A stretch of DNA of 64,000 bases from Vampirovibrio chlorellavorus. GTDB lineage: Bacteria; Cyanobacteriota; Vampirovibrionia; Vampirovibrionales; Vampirovibrionaceae. The position numbers and the translations under genes were made by a program. Below are positions 52,569-62,679 of this stretch, piece by piece (the first letter of the stretch is position 1; every line of letters begins with the position of its first letter). Where the stretch lies: positions 124,001-188,000 of the forward strand of contig QFWI01000016.1 in assembly GCA_003149345.1 (NCBI GenBank). Direction: 5' to 3'. The notes beneath the pieces were generated by a model that did no database searches, had not been told where the DNA came from, and saw only the letters and a list, made by a program, of their open reading frames with translations.

Positions 52569-54863
52569 CTAGTAAATTTTGAGCGTGTTGCCTTCGTGAG
52601 CCAGTTGGTAAAACCGTTCCGGCTGAAGGGGAACAGGGCCGATCAGGCGGGTGCCGCTACGTTGGCTGATCAGCTGGAGGCCACACGCGATGGGGTTTTT
52701 GCTGGTCAGTTCACTTTGAATGGCCAGTAAACAACGCTGATTCTCCAGCATATGCAGTTGTTGACCCGACTGGTTCAGCGCGCCTTGCAGTTGCCATTGC
52801 TTCACTTGTAAAACCCCACCACGCCGGGGGAAGTGATAGTGCTGCCGTGCGGTGATTTGTGGCGGCAGTTCTCTGCTGTTTGCGGTAATCAGCCGATCGA
52901 TACGAGTCTGCTTGAGGGCCGTTTTCCAGCTATTGCTGCCAGAAGGGCCGCTATTCGCTTGGGGTAGCAGGATCAACGCATCCAGTCGGGTGATTTGATG
53001 ATGCCGAAAGTAATCGCTCAGGGCACGGGCCTCAAAGTACCCCAGGGTCTCCGGGGCCAACAAGACGTGGGCGTGGCTGTGGGCTGGCTGAACCAAAACA
53101 GCCTCCGTGCGATAGGACAAGGGTAACAGGGCCAGCCGGGTTTGTTGGTTGAGCTGCTGGCTTTCGGCCCAAGTGCTTGTCAGGAGGACGCACAGGGGCA
53201 GCAGCACGGCCAGCGCCTTAAACCGCTTGGGCCACTGTGGGGCCTGATGAATCAGCCAGCTCAGCCCAAAGAGGATGCTGTACAGACCGAAGATCTGCCA
53301 CGGGGCTGGCGAGGCCAGTGTCCACTGGGCCCAGCTTTGCGCTTGTCCCCATTGGGCCAGCGTCAGCAAACCATTCAGGAAGGGGAGGGCCACTCCGCTC
53401 AGCAGCCCGCCCGGCATGGGCCAGATCAGGTTGAGTACGCCCGCGGTAAAGCCCAGCACGGTTAGCGGGGTGACCATTGCCAGCGCGGCAATGTTGAGGG
53501 GGACGGTGTGCAGGGGAAACTGGTTGAAGTAGGCTACTGATAACGGCCACACCCACAATTGGGCAATTAGTGGTACCAGAATGATACCGGCCAGCCAGCG
53601 GGTGATGTAGTAACCGATGGCCTCTTGCAGTGGAGGTACCATACTCAGCAAGCCGAAGGTGGTGAGGACTGAAAACTGAAAACCGATACTGCCAATGCAA
53701 TCCGGGTTCAGTCCCACCAGCAGGGTGCTGGCCACGCAGAGCAGAAATACCGGGCTTAATTCCCGGTTGAGCAGTTTGAGGGCCAGGGCAATTTCCAACA
53801 TGGCCGAAGCCCGCTGAATGGAAGGCGGCAGCCCGGTGAGCAGGCTGTAAAACGCCACCGCCCCCATGGCCACGCCAATGCGCACTCGATACGGCACTTT
53901 CAGCAAGGTCATCAGCCATAGTACGGCCCCGGCGATGATGCCCACGTTCATACCGGATGCGGCCAGCAAATGCACCAGCCCGGTCTGAATAAAGGCTTGC
54001 TTGACGGCTTTATCCACGGGGATGGCCTTGTCACCCAGCACCAGTCCGCCCAGAATTTCGGCTTGCGGGGAAGGCAACTGTTGGGCAAAGGCTTGGGCGA
54101 TTTTGTCTTTGAAGTGATCGGTCAGTCGTTGCAGCACGAACCGAGGCTCATTGCGGGTTTCAAAGGCGATCACCCGCAACGGTTTTTTGAGTATGGCCGT
54201 GATGTGCTGGTTTCGTAAGTAATCGGCCTGGTTAAAGGCTCCGGGGATCTGCGTTTCATAGGGCAGGGCCAGTGATCCGCTAATGAGTAGCCGTGTTCCC
54301 GACGCCACAGCTTCCCCCCGCTCCTCAGCGGGCCAGCTGACCTGAATGCGTCCGCTGGTTTTCTGGCCGTTCAGGGTGGCTACTTCCAAAACGCCGCGGT
54401 GCGGCCCGGTTTGAGACAGCAGGGTACCCATCACTTCCGCCCGTTCTAAGGGGGCCAGTCGGGAAATATCCTGTGCGGAGGGGGTAAATTGCCGGTACTG
54501 AAAGTGCAAACTGCCTGCCAGCAAGGCAATCAGCCATAAATTGAGCTTAATGGCCCAGCCCTGTCCAGTCTGACCGATGGCATAAACGACAATACCCACA
54601 AAGGCCAGGCAGAGTGGCACACCAATTTCCAGGCGGGCAAAGGCCAGACTGGGCAAGGCAAAAGCCAGGGCGTTCCCAATCAGAAATAGGATCAGCGCAG
54701 GGATTAAAAAGGCCTCGTACTGGGCCAGTAACTTTTTAGGTGCTGATTTATGCGTGGGGATAGGGGCTTGCTGTGTTTCTGATGAATGGAGTGATATTGC
54801 TTCGGGCTCGGACGTTAAGGTGGCCGTATTGGTCGGCAGGGGAGAATCAACGGTGGGGGCCAT
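52569..54863 (-). CDS. comEC: ComEC/Rec2-type DNA uptake channel protein
   Basis: A 764-residue polytopic protein: an N-terminal Thr/Ser/Pro-rich 45-residue tail, two to three membrane helices, an OB-like domain (about 120-225), and a competence domain with about eight helices that holds the signature FIQTGLVHLLAASGMNVG. It should carry single-stranded DNA across the inner membrane. The C-terminal about 190 residues occupy the place of the usual metallo-beta-lactamase-like domain but have no HxHxDH motif, so that domain is inactive or unrelated. The pilB-pilC genes at 58-61 kb fit DNA uptake by type IV pili. Confidence 0.9.
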   Translation of the reverse strand: MAPTVDSPLPTNTATLTSEPEAISLHSSETQQAPIPTHKSAPKKLLAQYEAFLIPALILFLIGNALAFALPSLAFARLEIGVPLCLAFVGIVVYAIGQTGQGWAIKLNLWLIALLAGSLHFQYRQFTPSAQDISRLAPLERAEVMGTLLSQTGPHRGVLEVATLNGQKTSGRIQVSWPAEERGEAVASGTRLLISGSLALPYETQIPGAFNQADYLRNQHITAILKKPLRVIAFETRNEPRFVLQRLTDHFKDKIAQAFAQQLPSPQAEILGGLVLGDKAIPVDKAVKQAFIQTGLVHLLAASGMNVGIIAGAVLWLMTLLKVPYRVRIGVAMGAVAFYSLLTGLPPSIQRASAMLEIALALKLLNRELSPVFLLCVASTLLVGLNPDCIGSIGFQFSVLTTFGLLSMVPPLQEAIGYYITRWLAGIILVPLIAQLWVWPLSVAYFNQFPLHTVPLNIAALAMVTPLTVLGFTAGVLNLIWPMPGGLLSGVALPFLNGLLTLAQWGQAQSWAQWTLASPAPWQIFGLYSILFGLSWLIHQAPQWPKRFKALAVLLPLCVLLTSTWAESQQLNQQTRLALLPLSYRTEAVLVQPAHSHAHVLLAPETLGYFEARALSDYFRHHQITRLDALILLPQANSGPSGSNSWKTALKQTRIDRLITANSRELPPQITARQHYHFPRRGGVLQVKQWQLQGALNQSGQQLHMLENQRCLLAIQSELTSKNPIACGLQLISQRSGTRLIGPVPLQPERFYQLAHEGNTLKIY

Positions 54864-54971
54864 TGTGGGTTAGAGATTCCTGTATTGATGGCTGATGAGG
54901 TTCAAAGCATTATACCCGGCCCAAACAAGAGGCCCAATCATTTCAGACTCATCAGGCCAGACCCGAGCATG

Positions 54972-55001
54972 CCAAAAGACCCGCCGATGGGCGGGTCTTT
55001 T
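54972..55001 (-). terminator. Intrinsic terminator of dnaK
   Basis: AAAAGACCCGCC and GGGCGGGTCTTTT form a strong stem with T-runs on both strands, about 25 bases after the dnaK stop. Confidence 0.9.
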
Positions 55002-55023
55002 GAAAGTGTGCGTGGTACCGAAG

Positions 55024-56871
55024 TTACTTGTTGGCACCCACCCCTTCATCGGAGGGGCGGAATTCGGCATCAATGATGTCCTCATCCGCAGCACCGGCCG
55101 AGGGGCCTGCGTTACTTTCGGCGCCTGGCGCCGCGCCAGCCTGTTCGTAGGCTTTGGTGGACAGGCTGTACAGCGACTGTTGCAGCACTTCCTGCAATTG
55201 CTTGATCTGCTCGGTGTCATTGCTCTGAATGGCCGCTCTGAGATCGTCAATCTGCTTTTGGATGGTGGCTTTTTCGCTGTCAGGGCACTTGTCACCCAGA
55301 TCCTTCAGCATTTTTTCGGCGCTGTGGCACAGGTTATCGGCCTGGTTTTTGGCTTCCACCTGCTGCTTGAACTTCTCGTCCTCGCTGCGGTGAGCCTCGG
55401 CCTCTTTCACCATTTTCTCAATTTCGTCTTCCTTCAGGTTGGACGTATTGGTAATGGTGATTTTCTGCTCTTTGCCGGTGGCCTGATCCTTGGCGGTGAC
55501 GTTCAAAATACCGTTGGCGTCAATGTCAAAGGTCACTTCAATTTTGGGCACGCCGCGGGGAGCGGGCATAATGCCTTCCAGACGGAAATTCCCCAGCGAT
55601 TTGTTGTCACGGGCCATGGGGCGCTCGCCTTGCAGCACGTGGACATCCACGCTGCTCTGGTTGTCATCGGCCGTGGAGAAAGTCTCGCTGCGGCGCACCG
55701 GGATGGTGGTGTTGCGCTCCACCAGCTTGGTCATCACGCCGCCCAGGGTCTCAATGCCCAGGGACAGAGGGGTGACATCCAACAGAACGATGTCTTTGAC
55801 TTCACCGGCCAATACGCCCGCTTGCACAGCGGCACCAATGGCCACCACTTCATCGGGGTTAACGCCTTGGTGGGGTTCTTTTCCGCCAGTCAGGGACTTA
55901 ACCAGCTCCTGCACCGCCGGAATCCGGGTGGAGCCACCGACCAATACCACTTCGTCAATTTCAGACGGGCTCAGTTTGGCGTCTCTCAGGGCCTGTTCCA
56001 CGGGGCCCCGGCAACGCTGCACCAGATCCTTGGTGATGGCGTTGAAGTTGGCTCGGGTCAAGGTCAGTTCCAGGTGCTTGGGGCCGTTGGCGTCGGCGGT
56101 GATGAAGGGCAGGCTGATGTGGGATTCCATCAGGGTGGACAGTTCACACTTGGCTTTTTCAGCGGCTTCTTTCAAGCGTTGCAGGGCTTGCTTGTCGCCT
56201 TTCAGATCCATGCCTTCCTGTTTGCGGAATTCTTCCACCATCCATTCCATAACGGCTTCATCAAAATCGTCGCCGCCCAGTTTGGTGTCGCCGCTGGTGG
56301 ATTTCACTTCGAATACGCCGTCGCCCACTTCCAGGATGGACACGTCGAAGGTACCACCGCCCAAGTCGAAGACCAGGATTTTCTCGTCGCTTTTCTTGTC
56401 CAGACCGTATGCCAAAGCGGCGGCGGTGGGCTCGTTGATGATCCGCAGGACTTCCAGACCGGCGATTTTACCGGCGTCTTTGGTGGCCTGACGTTGGCTG
56501 TCGTTGAAGTAAGCGGGGACGGTGATAACGGCCTGGGTTACTTTTTCGCCCAGATATTTGGAGGCGTCATCGGCCAGCTTGCGCAGAATTTGGGCGGAAA
56601 TTTCCTGAGGCGTCCAATCTTTGCCATCAATGGCCCACTTTTTATCGGTACCCATATACCGCTTGTTGGAGGCGATGGTGCGATCCGGGTTGAGTACCGC
56701 TTGGCGCTTGGCCAGCAAGCCTACCAGACGCTCACCGGTTTTGGAAAAACCCACGATAGACGGGGTGGTGCGGTTCCCTTCGGCGTTGGCGATAACGGTG
56801 GGTTTGCCCCCCTCCATCACGGCCACAACCGAGTTGGTTGTCCCTAAATCGATACCGACGACTTTAGCCAT
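55024..56871 (-). CDS. dnaK: Chaperone DnaK (Hsp70)
   Basis: A 615-residue Hsp70: [13 protein letters not shown] at the start, [27 protein letters not shown], and the substrate domain with [22 protein letters not shown]. The C-terminal tail is Gly/Ala-rich and ends near [14 protein letters not shown] lies nine bases before the ATG. grpE and dnaJ are not adjacent; a J-domain membrane protein lies at 62160-62600. A perfect 14-bp palindrome is 80-95 bases upstream. It lies downstream of prmC (138 bases). Confidence 0.98.
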   Translation of the reverse strand: MAKVVGIDLGTTNSVVAVMEGGKPTVIANAEGNRTTPSIVGFSKTGERLVGLLAKRQAVLNPDRTIASNKRYMGTDKKWAIDGKDWTPQEISAQILRKLADDASKYLGEKVTQAVITVPAYFNDSQRQATKDAGKIAGLEVLRIINEPTAAALAYGLDKKSDEKILVFDLGGGTFDVSILEVGDGVFEVKSTSGDTKLGGDDFDEAVMEWMVEEFRKQEGMDLKGDKQALQRLKEAAEKAKCELSTLMESHISLPFITADANGPKHLELTLTRANFNAITKDLVQRCRGPVEQALRDAKLSPSEIDEVVLVGGSTRIPAVQELVKSLTGGKEPHQGVNPDEVVAIGAAVQAGVLAGEVKDIVLLDVTPLSLGIETLGGVMTKLVERNTTIPVRRSETFSTADDNQSSVDVHVLQGERPMARDNKSLGNFRLEGIMPAPRGVPKIEVTFDIDANGILNVTAKDQATGKEQKITITNTSNLKEDEIEKMVKEAEAHRSEDEKFKQQVEAKNQADNLCHSAEKMLKDLGDKCPDSEKATIQKQIDDLRAAIQSNDTEQIKQLQEVLQQSLYSLSTKAYEQAGAAPGAESNAGPSAGAADEDIIDAEFRPSDEGVGANK

Positions 56872-56952
56872 AACAATAAACCTCTTGAATTGACTGATAG
56901 GTTGCTACCCAACAATTTAGCCGAAAAACGGGTAAATTTAAGCATCCTTTAG

Positions 56953-56966
56953 ATTCTTTTAAGAAT
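56953..56966. promoter_or_regulatory. Palindrome upstream of dnaK
   Basis: ATTCTTTTAAGAAT is a perfect 14-bp palindrome about 82 bases ahead of the dnaK ATG. It does not match the CIRCE element that HrcA binds. It might be an operator or only A+T-rich chance. Confidence 0.35.
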
Positions 56967-57009
56967 TGAGAGCCCTGCTGCCACGGCCCTTTGGCACACC
57001 ATTTCGGCA

Positions 57010-57867
57010 CTACACGGCGGCGGTGATAATGCGATCCAGTCCCGCATAATCGCGGGTGGTGTGAACCTGGGTGTATCCGTGTTGTAAAAATATCTGACTG
57101 ATATCGGGCCCCATGCCAGCCCCGCACTCCATCAGGATATGCCCGTTGGGGTTCAGATGCGCTTTCCCTTCCACAGCCAGCTTACGGTAAAAGTAATAAG
57201 CATCTTCTGTTTGCGGGGGAAATAAAGCCAAATGAGGCTCGTGATCTTTAACTTCCGGGGCCAGGGTGGACTGGAGAGCTCGGTCTATATAAGGAGGGTT
57301 GGACAGGATTAGATCAAACTGCTCGGATTGCACAGGGTCAAATAAGTTACCGGCAGGCAAGAGGCGAACCTGGGTGTTGAGTCGTTTTTGGTTGATGCGG
57401 GCCACTTGCAGCGCTTCAGGCGAGACATCCACGGCGGTAATGGAGACGCTCTGACCCAGTTGGTGGGACAGGGCAAGGGCAATGGTGCCGGGGCCGGTGC
57501 CCACGTCCAGTATGCGCATGCCGGGCTGGATGAGCGTCAGGGCTTTTTCCACCAGCAACTCGGTTTCCGGGCGAGGAATGAGGACATACGGGTTGACATA
57601 AAACTTCAGGCCGTAAAACCAGGCCTCATGCAGCAAATACTGAATGGGGATACGTTTGACGGTGCGTTGGTACAAAAAATCTTGCAGCTGGGCCCACTCG
57701 GACTCACTCAGGCGATCGTCGCCAGTCGTGTACAGGGCTTCCGGCCCAATGTGCCACAGCGATTCCAGCACCCAGTCGCTTTCCGCTTGTGCCTGGGCCA
57801 ACGAGATCCCCAGCCCGGTCAGGCGGGTTTGGATTTCTTGGCGGGCTTCTGTGTAGGTGATGGTCAT
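57010..57867 (-). CDS. prmC: Release-factor glutamine methyltransferase
   Basis: A 285-residue methyltransferase that modifies the GGQ glutamine of release factors RF1 and RF2. The N-terminal helical domain (residues 1-85) is followed by PYVLIPRPETELLVE, the SAM motif ILDVGTGPGTIALAL and the glutamine-binding NPPY in FDLILSNPPYID. I use the ATG at 57867; the open frame continues 103 codons upstream without similarity to PrmC. The ribosome site is weak. Confidence 0.94.
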   Translation of the reverse strand: MTITYTEARQEIQTRLTGLGISLAQAQAESDWVLESLWHIGPEALYTTGDDRLSESEWAQLQDFLYQRTVKRIPIQYLLHEAWFYGLKFYVNPYVLIPRPETELLVEKALTLIQPGMRILDVGTGPGTIALALSHQLGQSVSITAVDVSPEALQVARINQKRLNTQVRLLPAGNLFDPVQSEQFDLILSNPPYIDRALQSTLAPEVKDHEPHLALFPPQTEDAYYFYRKLAVEGKAHLNPNGHILMECGAGMGPDISQIFLQHGYTQVHTTRDYAGLDRIITAAV

Positions 57868-57997
57868 CTCAATGAAGGATTTTTCAAAAAAAAATTTTGT
57901 GGATTCAAGAATTATAAGGAAATGCCGACATAAACAAAATAGAAGCCTGAGTGAACGAATCAGGTCTGGATGACTACCTTTGCATGGAGTTTGAGCA

Positions 57998-59875
57998 TTG
58001 AGTTTCCCCTTCACACCGCCGGATAACTCAAATCCAAAGCCCAATCCGGTTCCGCTGAATCCCGGAAGTGCAATGCCACCGTCTGTCGCTCCGGTGGCGG
58101 TGACTAGCAGCGGACAGCCGGTTGCGTCTGCCGCCATCCCTGGCGGGCCTATTGTTAAAAAGGGCCCCAAGCGCATTGGGGATGTGTTGATTGAGGAAGG
58201 GTTTATTAATCAAAAGCAGCTAGAGCAGGCTTTGCAGGAAGGCAAAGCCACCCGGGCGCCGCTGGGCTCTATCCTGATTAAACTGGGCTTTATTGATGAA
58301 GTTCAACTGGGAAAAGGTCTGGCCAAGCTGCATGGACTTCAATATATCGATACCAGTAATATCGAGCTGAATCCTGAGGTCATGAAACTGATTCCCCAGG
58401 ACTTTATGAAGCGGCACATGATTGTACCCCTGCGGGTCAGTCAGGAATATAAGCGCCTGGAAGTGATTATGGCCCGGCCTGATAATTTACATGTGCTGGA
58501 TGAAATTGCTTTGTTGACCGGCTACCGCCCCATTCCCAGAGTATCCACGCACAAGGAAATGGTCGCCTTACTGGATAAATTATACGGCACCCATACTTCC
58601 TCAGATGAGGTCCTGGCTCGCCTGGAAGAGGATTTGTCCGGAGACAATACCATGTTTGCGGAAACAACCGCTTCTGAACTGGAAGCGGAAATGGCCGCCG
58701 ATGACGCGCCCGTGGTGCAGTTGGTGAACTCTTTGTTGCTGGAAGCCATTGAGTGTGATGCCTCCGACGTGCATATTGAACCCCAGAAGGAACGGTTGCT
58801 GATTCGCTTCCGAATTCACGGTATTTTGAAGGAAGTGAAATCCATCCCCAAAAAAATGGCTGGCGCGGTGACCTCCCGGATTAAAGTCGCCAGCGGCATG
58901 GATATCGCCGAACGGCGTCGTCCCCAGGATGGCCGCATGAAAATCAAAGCGGGCAGCCAGGACATTGATATGCGGGTCAACTCGCTGGCTGTACAGTTTG
59001 GCGAAAAGATCGTGATTCGTTTGCTCAAACCCAATTCCACCACAGGGGGGCTGGAGAAGTTGGGCTTGCCAGCGGAAGAGGTCAAGCGGATCAATAAAAT
59101 GATTAAATCTCCCCACGGGATTATTCTGGTCACTGGCCCCACCGGCTCCGGTAAAACCACCACCTTGTATTCCTGTCTTCGGGAAATTAATTCTCCCGAG
59201 CGAAACATTACCACCATTGAGGATCCGATAGAGTACCCACTGGCGGGAATTAACCAGACGCAGGTTTCCCACAAGGCCGGGCTCACCTTTGCCCTGTGCC
59301 TCCGGGCCATCTTGCGCCAGGATCCCGATGTGGTCATGGTGGGTGAGATTCGGGATGAAGAAACCATGGAGGCGGCCATTCACGCCGCTTTGACGGGCCA
59401 CCTGGTATTCAGCACTTTGCACACCAACAGTACGGCCAAAACGGTGACTCGCTTGCTGGAAATGGGAGCCCCATCGTATCTGGTCAGCTCCGCCGTCATT
59501 GGTATTTTGGCCCAGCGGCTGGTTCGACGCAATTGTTCCAAGTGCAAAGTTTCTTACGAGGCCAGCGAGGAAGAATTGCAGATACTGGGCGTTAAAAACC
59601 CGGAGAAGCCCGTTATTTTACAAAAAGGAACCGGCTGTGACCGATGTGGCGGCAGCGGGTATCAAGGGCGTATCGGGCTTTATGAAATCATGAACATGAA
59701 CCGGGAAATTGGTGAACTGATTGAGACTCAGGCCTCCACCTTTGTCATTCAGGATGCTGCCGTGAAACACGGTATGCTCACCCTGGCCATGGATGGCAAG
59801 CGCAAAATTTTCGCCGGATTGACCACGGTGGAGGAAGTCACCCGCGTTCTGGGTCTGGATTTGGAGGAGTCGTAA
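57998..59875 (+). CDS. pilB: Type IV pilus assembly ATPase PilB
   Basis: A 625-residue secretion ATPase. After a Pro/Asn-rich leader of about 50 residues come the GspE N-terminal domain (about 55-205), Walker A GPTGSGKTTT (about 380), the Asp box and Walker B (DVVMVGEIRDEETMEAA), the His box (TGHLVFSTLHTN) and a four-cysteine zinc motif (CSKC, CDRC). It powers pilus extension. TTG start at 57998 with GGAG upstream; an ATG at 58073 is an alternative. pilC follows after four bases. Confidence 0.95.
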   Translation: MSFPFTPPDNSNPKPNPVPLNPGSAMPPSVAPVAVTSSGQPVASAAIPGGPIVKKGPKRIGDVLIEEGFINQKQLEQALQEGKATRAPLGSILIKLGFIDEVQLGKGLAKLHGLQYIDTSNIELNPEVMKLIPQDFMKRHMIVPLRVSQEYKRLEVIMARPDNLHVLDEIALLTGYRPIPRVSTHKEMVALLDKLYGTHTSSDEVLARLEEDLSGDNTMFAETTASELEAEMAADDAPVVQLVNSLLLEAIECDASDVHIEPQKERLLIRFRIHGILKEVKSIPKKMAGAVTSRIKVASGMDIAERRRPQDGRMKIKAGSQDIDMRVNSLAVQFGEKIVIRLLKPNSTTGGLEKLGLPAEEVKRINKMIKSPHGIILVTGPTGSGKTTTLYSCLREINSPERNITTIEDPIEYPLAGINQTQVSHKAGLTFALCLRAILRQDPDVVMVGEIRDEETMEAAIHAALTGHLVFSTLHTNSTAKTVTRLLEMGAPSYLVSSAVIGILAQRLVRRNCSKCKVSYEASEEELQILGVKNPEKPVILQKGTGCDRCGGSGYQGRIGLYEIMNMNREIGELIETQASTFVIQDAAVKHGMLTLAMDGKRKIFAGLTTVEEVTRVLGLDLEES

Positions 59876-59879
59876 CGGC

Positions 59880-61121
59880 ATGGCTGTTTTTATTTACTCG
59901 GCGATTGATCCTACCACCAGTAAAACCGTTGAAGGCAAAGTGGAAGCGCTGAACCTGCGCGAAGCCAAGGATATTTTGCGCAGTCAGGGGCACATTCCCA
60001 CCAAGATTGAGCAGGATGAGCAAAGCGCGGATTTGGGGGAGGTGCTGCAAAAGGTTCCGCTGCTGGGCGACTTGCTGGGCCCCCGGGTGGGTCAAAAAGA
60101 GATTTGTTTAATGACCCAGCAGATGTCCACTTTGCTGAATGCGGGCATTCCCTTGATTGAAGGGCTGTTTTTGCTGGAGCAGCAAAGCGAGAATAAGGCC
60201 CTGAAAGAGATTTTGAAGAAGGTGCGGGCCGATGTCATTGCGGGGGACTCCTTTAGTGCTGCCATTACCCGTTATCCCAAGCAGTTTTCTCGTTTGTATG
60301 TCAACATGATTCGTTCTGGCGAAGTGAGCGGCGAGCTGGAAACCGTGTGCAGCCGCTTGGCCTTTTTAATGGAAAAAACCATGACCTTGCAGGCGACCAT
60401 TCAGGGGGCCCTGGTGTATCCCGCCTTTACGGTTCTGGTGATTGTGGCTGTGATTGTGGTGATCATGGTTGTGGTGGTGCCGCAATTTCAGACCATGTTC
60501 AGCAACTTTGGGGCAGAGCTGCCCTTGCCTACCCGGATATTGATTGATGCCAGTAATTTCACCTTAAATTTTTGGTGGGCGATTCTGGTAGCCGGGGGAA
60601 CGTTCTTTTTCTGGTTTAATATGTTTCGCCTGGGTAAGGGAAAGCCCTTGGTGGATCAATGGCTGCTGACCATCCCCCTCATTGGAACTTTATTCCGCAA
60701 GGTGTATGTGAGCCGCTTTGTTCGGACGCTGGCCAGTACGGTAGGGGCGGGGATCGCCCTGGTGGAGGCTTTGGTGACGGCCTCGGCCACCGTGGATAAC
60801 TACGTGCTAAGGGCCGCCTTCGACAAGGCCAAGGAAAGCATCTTACAAGGGGGCACCCTGGCCCGGCCACTGGAGCAGACCAATGCCTTCCCGATCATGG
60901 TGGTTAAAATGATTGCCATTGCCGAGGAGACCGGGCGTATGGAAGAAATGCTCAATAAATCCGCGGATTATCTGGATGTTGAGGTGGATCGAGCGGTCGA
61001 TACGCTCACCACCATGATTGAACCCATCATGATTATTGTGTTGGGTGGATTGTTGCTGGGCGTGGCCCTGGCCCTCTACATCCCGCTGTTTGATATGAGT
61101 AACATCGTCGCGGGCAATTAG
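59880..61121 (+). CDS. pilC: Type IV pilus inner-membrane platform protein PilC
   Basis: A 413-residue member of the GspF family: two T2SF domains (about 75-195 and 275-400) separated by membrane helices, with a third helix at the C-terminus (MIEPIMIIVLGGLLLGVALALYIPLF). Motifs such as FSRLYVNMIRSGEVSGELE and VKMIAIAEETGRMEEML are standard. It links PilB to the pilus. Its ribosome site is in the end of pilB. It overlaps the convergent glycosyltransferase gene by four bases. Confidence 0.95.
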   Translation: MAVFIYSAIDPTTSKTVEGKVEALNLREAKDILRSQGHIPTKIEQDEQSADLGEVLQKVPLLGDLLGPRVGQKEICLMTQQMSTLLNAGIPLIEGLFLLEQQSENKALKEILKKVRADVIAGDSFSAAITRYPKQFSRLYVNMIRSGEVSGELETVCSRLAFLMEKTMTLQATIQGALVYPAFTVLVIVAVIVVIMVVVVPQFQTMFSNFGAELPLPTRILIDASNFTLNFWWAILVAGGTFFFWFNMFRLGKGKPLVDQWLLTIPLIGTLFRKVYVSRFVRTLASTVGAGIALVEALVTASATVDNYVLRAAFDKAKESILQGGTLARPLEQTNAFPIMVVKMIAIAEETGRMEEMLNKSADYLDVEVDRAVDTLTTMIEPIMIIVLGGLLLGVALALYIPLFDMSNIVAGN

Positions 61122-62146
61122 GCCAACGCTGCAACGGCCTGGGCAATCTGGGTGCCGCTGAGCAGCACTTTGCAGTTGTTGTGGGCGCAAACCTTGGCAT
61201 AGCAGGGGCGACAGGGTAAGTCCTGAAAAACAGGCCGGAAGTGTGTTTGGGTGTTGTGCGGCCCCCATTGTCGATGGTTGGTAGGGCCAAAGACCCCCAC
61301 AATATTGGGCACGCCAGCGGCGGCTCCCAAGTGAATAGGGCTGGAGTCCACGGTTAGTAAAAACCGGATCCGCTGATACAGGGCCACGGTTTCTCTCAGG
61401 CTGGTTTTTCCGGCCAGGTTACGGAGGGGTAAGCCGGTGCTTTCAGCCAGCGTGTGATACAGGGGATAATCGCTCCGGGTGCCGGTGGCGATGAGTTGAT
61501 AACCGGCCTGGTGCAGTTTTTGAAGGCCCTCGGTGAATTTTTCCAACTCAATTTGTTTTCCATGAGAAGCGCTGGCAGCGTGTAGCACCGCCATGGGCTG
61601 GTGTGGATCAACTCCGTTTTCAGGCAGAATGTCCTCGATTTTTTGCTGATCCGCTTCAGTGGTCCACAGTTCCAGATAATCATCCGCAGGCTGCAAGCCT
61701 GTGGCGCTTAGTAAAGACAAGTGGCTGAGCGCCTGGGGCACTTCTGTTTTCAGAGAAGGGTAGCGGGCCTTGGCGTCCAGAAATAATCCCCAGCGTTTGT
61801 ACCCAAAGGGAAAGCGTTGTTTGTCATAGCCCACTACTAGGGGAATACCGGCCAGTTTGCAGACTAGCGCTGTGGTCACGGATTTGCGCAAGTTGTAGAC
61901 GTGACTGTATTGTCCGGCTTTCAACAGTCGCCACAGCGCCACAGCGCCCTTGGGCTCAACGATGACCGAGCGAATATAGGGGCAGGGTTCCAGTAGGGGG
62001 GCGGCGGTTTTGCTGCACAATACATCAATCTGCGCCTCTGGGAAAAGTCGCTTTAAATTGCGAATTAAAGGCACCGTGAGAATGGTGTCGCCAATGTAGC
62101 GCAGGGGAATGACTAAAATTGCTTGAGGGGGCGTGGCAGCTGGCAC
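61118..62146 (-). CDS. Glycosyltransferase family 9 (heptosyltransferase-like)
   Basis: A protein of about 342 residues with the GT9 plan: N-terminal ILVIPLRYIGDTILTVPLIRNLKRLFPEAQID and C-terminal TVDSSPIHLGAAAGVPNIVGVFGPTNHRQWGP. Such enzymes add heptose or similar sugars to the LPS core. Cys residues near the end (PCRPCYAKVCAHNNC) are typical of ADP-heptose:LPS enzymes. The frame runs to 62239 within the J-domain gene, but that part is an out-of-frame reading; a GTG at 62146 is the most plausible start, though no ribosome site is seen. It follows the J-domain gene closely. Confidence 0.85.
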   Translation of the reverse strand: MPAATPPQAILVIPLRYIGDTILTVPLIRNLKRLFPEAQIDVLCSKTAAPLLEPCPYIRSVIVEPKGAVALWRLLKAGQYSHVYNLRKSVTTALVCKLAGIPLVVGYDKQRFPFGYKRWGLFLDAKARYPSLKTEVPQALSHLSLLSATGLQPADDYLELWTTEADQQKIEDILPENGVDPHQPMAVLHAASASHGKQIELEKFTEGLQKLHQAGYQLIATGTRSDYPLYHTLAESTGLPLRNLAGKTSLRETVALYQRIRFLLTVDSSPIHLGAAAGVPNIVGVFGPTNHRQWGPHNTQTHFRPVFQDLPCRPCYAKVCAHNNCKVLLSGTQIAQAVAALA

Positions 62147-62159
62147 AGGCGGGAGATTC

Positions 62160-62600
62160 TTATGCTTTGGGAGTTTTCTGCTTGCGGTAAATATGCACGA
62201 AAAACGTGATGAAGGCCAAGCCCAGAAGCAGTTTGGCAACGGGGCTGGCCAACAGCGGTTTGATCAGAACGGTGAGTGCCAAATAAGACAGGGTGGCCCA
62301 TAGCAAAATACTTTTTAGCCGGGTACGCAGGCCTTGTGGGGATTGAGGCGCGGATGCCGTAGACCGGACGTTGCTGGGCTGATAGCGTCGATCAAATTCA
62401 GCCCGGCTGGCGGGGTTGCTGAGAACCTGGTAGGCTTCGTTGATTTCCTGCATTTTTTGGTTCATCACCGCTTTCCGGCTGGTGTGAAACTGATCCGGGT
62501 GACACTGTTTCACCAGAGAACGGTAGGCCCCGTTCATTACTTCCAGGCTGGCCTCCCGGTCTACTTGGAGTATTTTGTAATAGTCTTTCATACTGCTCAT
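62160..62600 (-). CDS. J-domain protein with C-terminal membrane helices
   Basis: A 146-residue protein. Residues about 5-72 form a J-domain with the HPD motif (QCHPDQFH) that stimulates Hsp70 ATPase. A short Ser/Pro/Arg-rich linker and two hydrophobic segments (about 98-112 and 119-137) follow, so it should tether DnaK activity at the inner membrane. A methionine three codons downstream could also be the start. TATAAT lies just ahead of the ATG. Confidence 0.9.
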   Translation of the reverse strand: MSSMKDYYKILQVDREASLEVMNGAYRSLVKQCHPDQFHTSRKAVMNQKMQEINEAYQVLSNPASRAEFDRRYQPSNVRSTASAPQSPQGLRTRLKSILLWATLSYLALTVLIKPLLASPVAKLLLGLAFITFFVHIYRKQKTPKA

Positions 62601-62627
62601 TATACGACGCTCGGGCGCATTCTCGCT

Positions 62628-62656
62628 AAAAAGCGCCTGTCATGGACAGACGCTTG
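62628..62656 (-). terminator. Intrinsic terminator of the M23 peptidase gene
   Basis: AAGCGcctGTC pairs with GACagaCGCTT (interrupted stem); on the minus strand a run of five T follows. It lies 25 bases after the stop of the gene at 62680. Confidence 0.65.
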
Positions 62657-62679
62657 AAGGATCATTTCGTCAATATAGA

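Noticed and set aside
54895..56847. 650-codon open frame on the plus strand, opposite dnaK
   Set aside because: It is exactly antisense to dnaK. A strongly biased coding strand often leaves an open antisense frame. It has no ribosome site or recognisable domain and reads as Gly/Phe/His-rich low-complexity protein.
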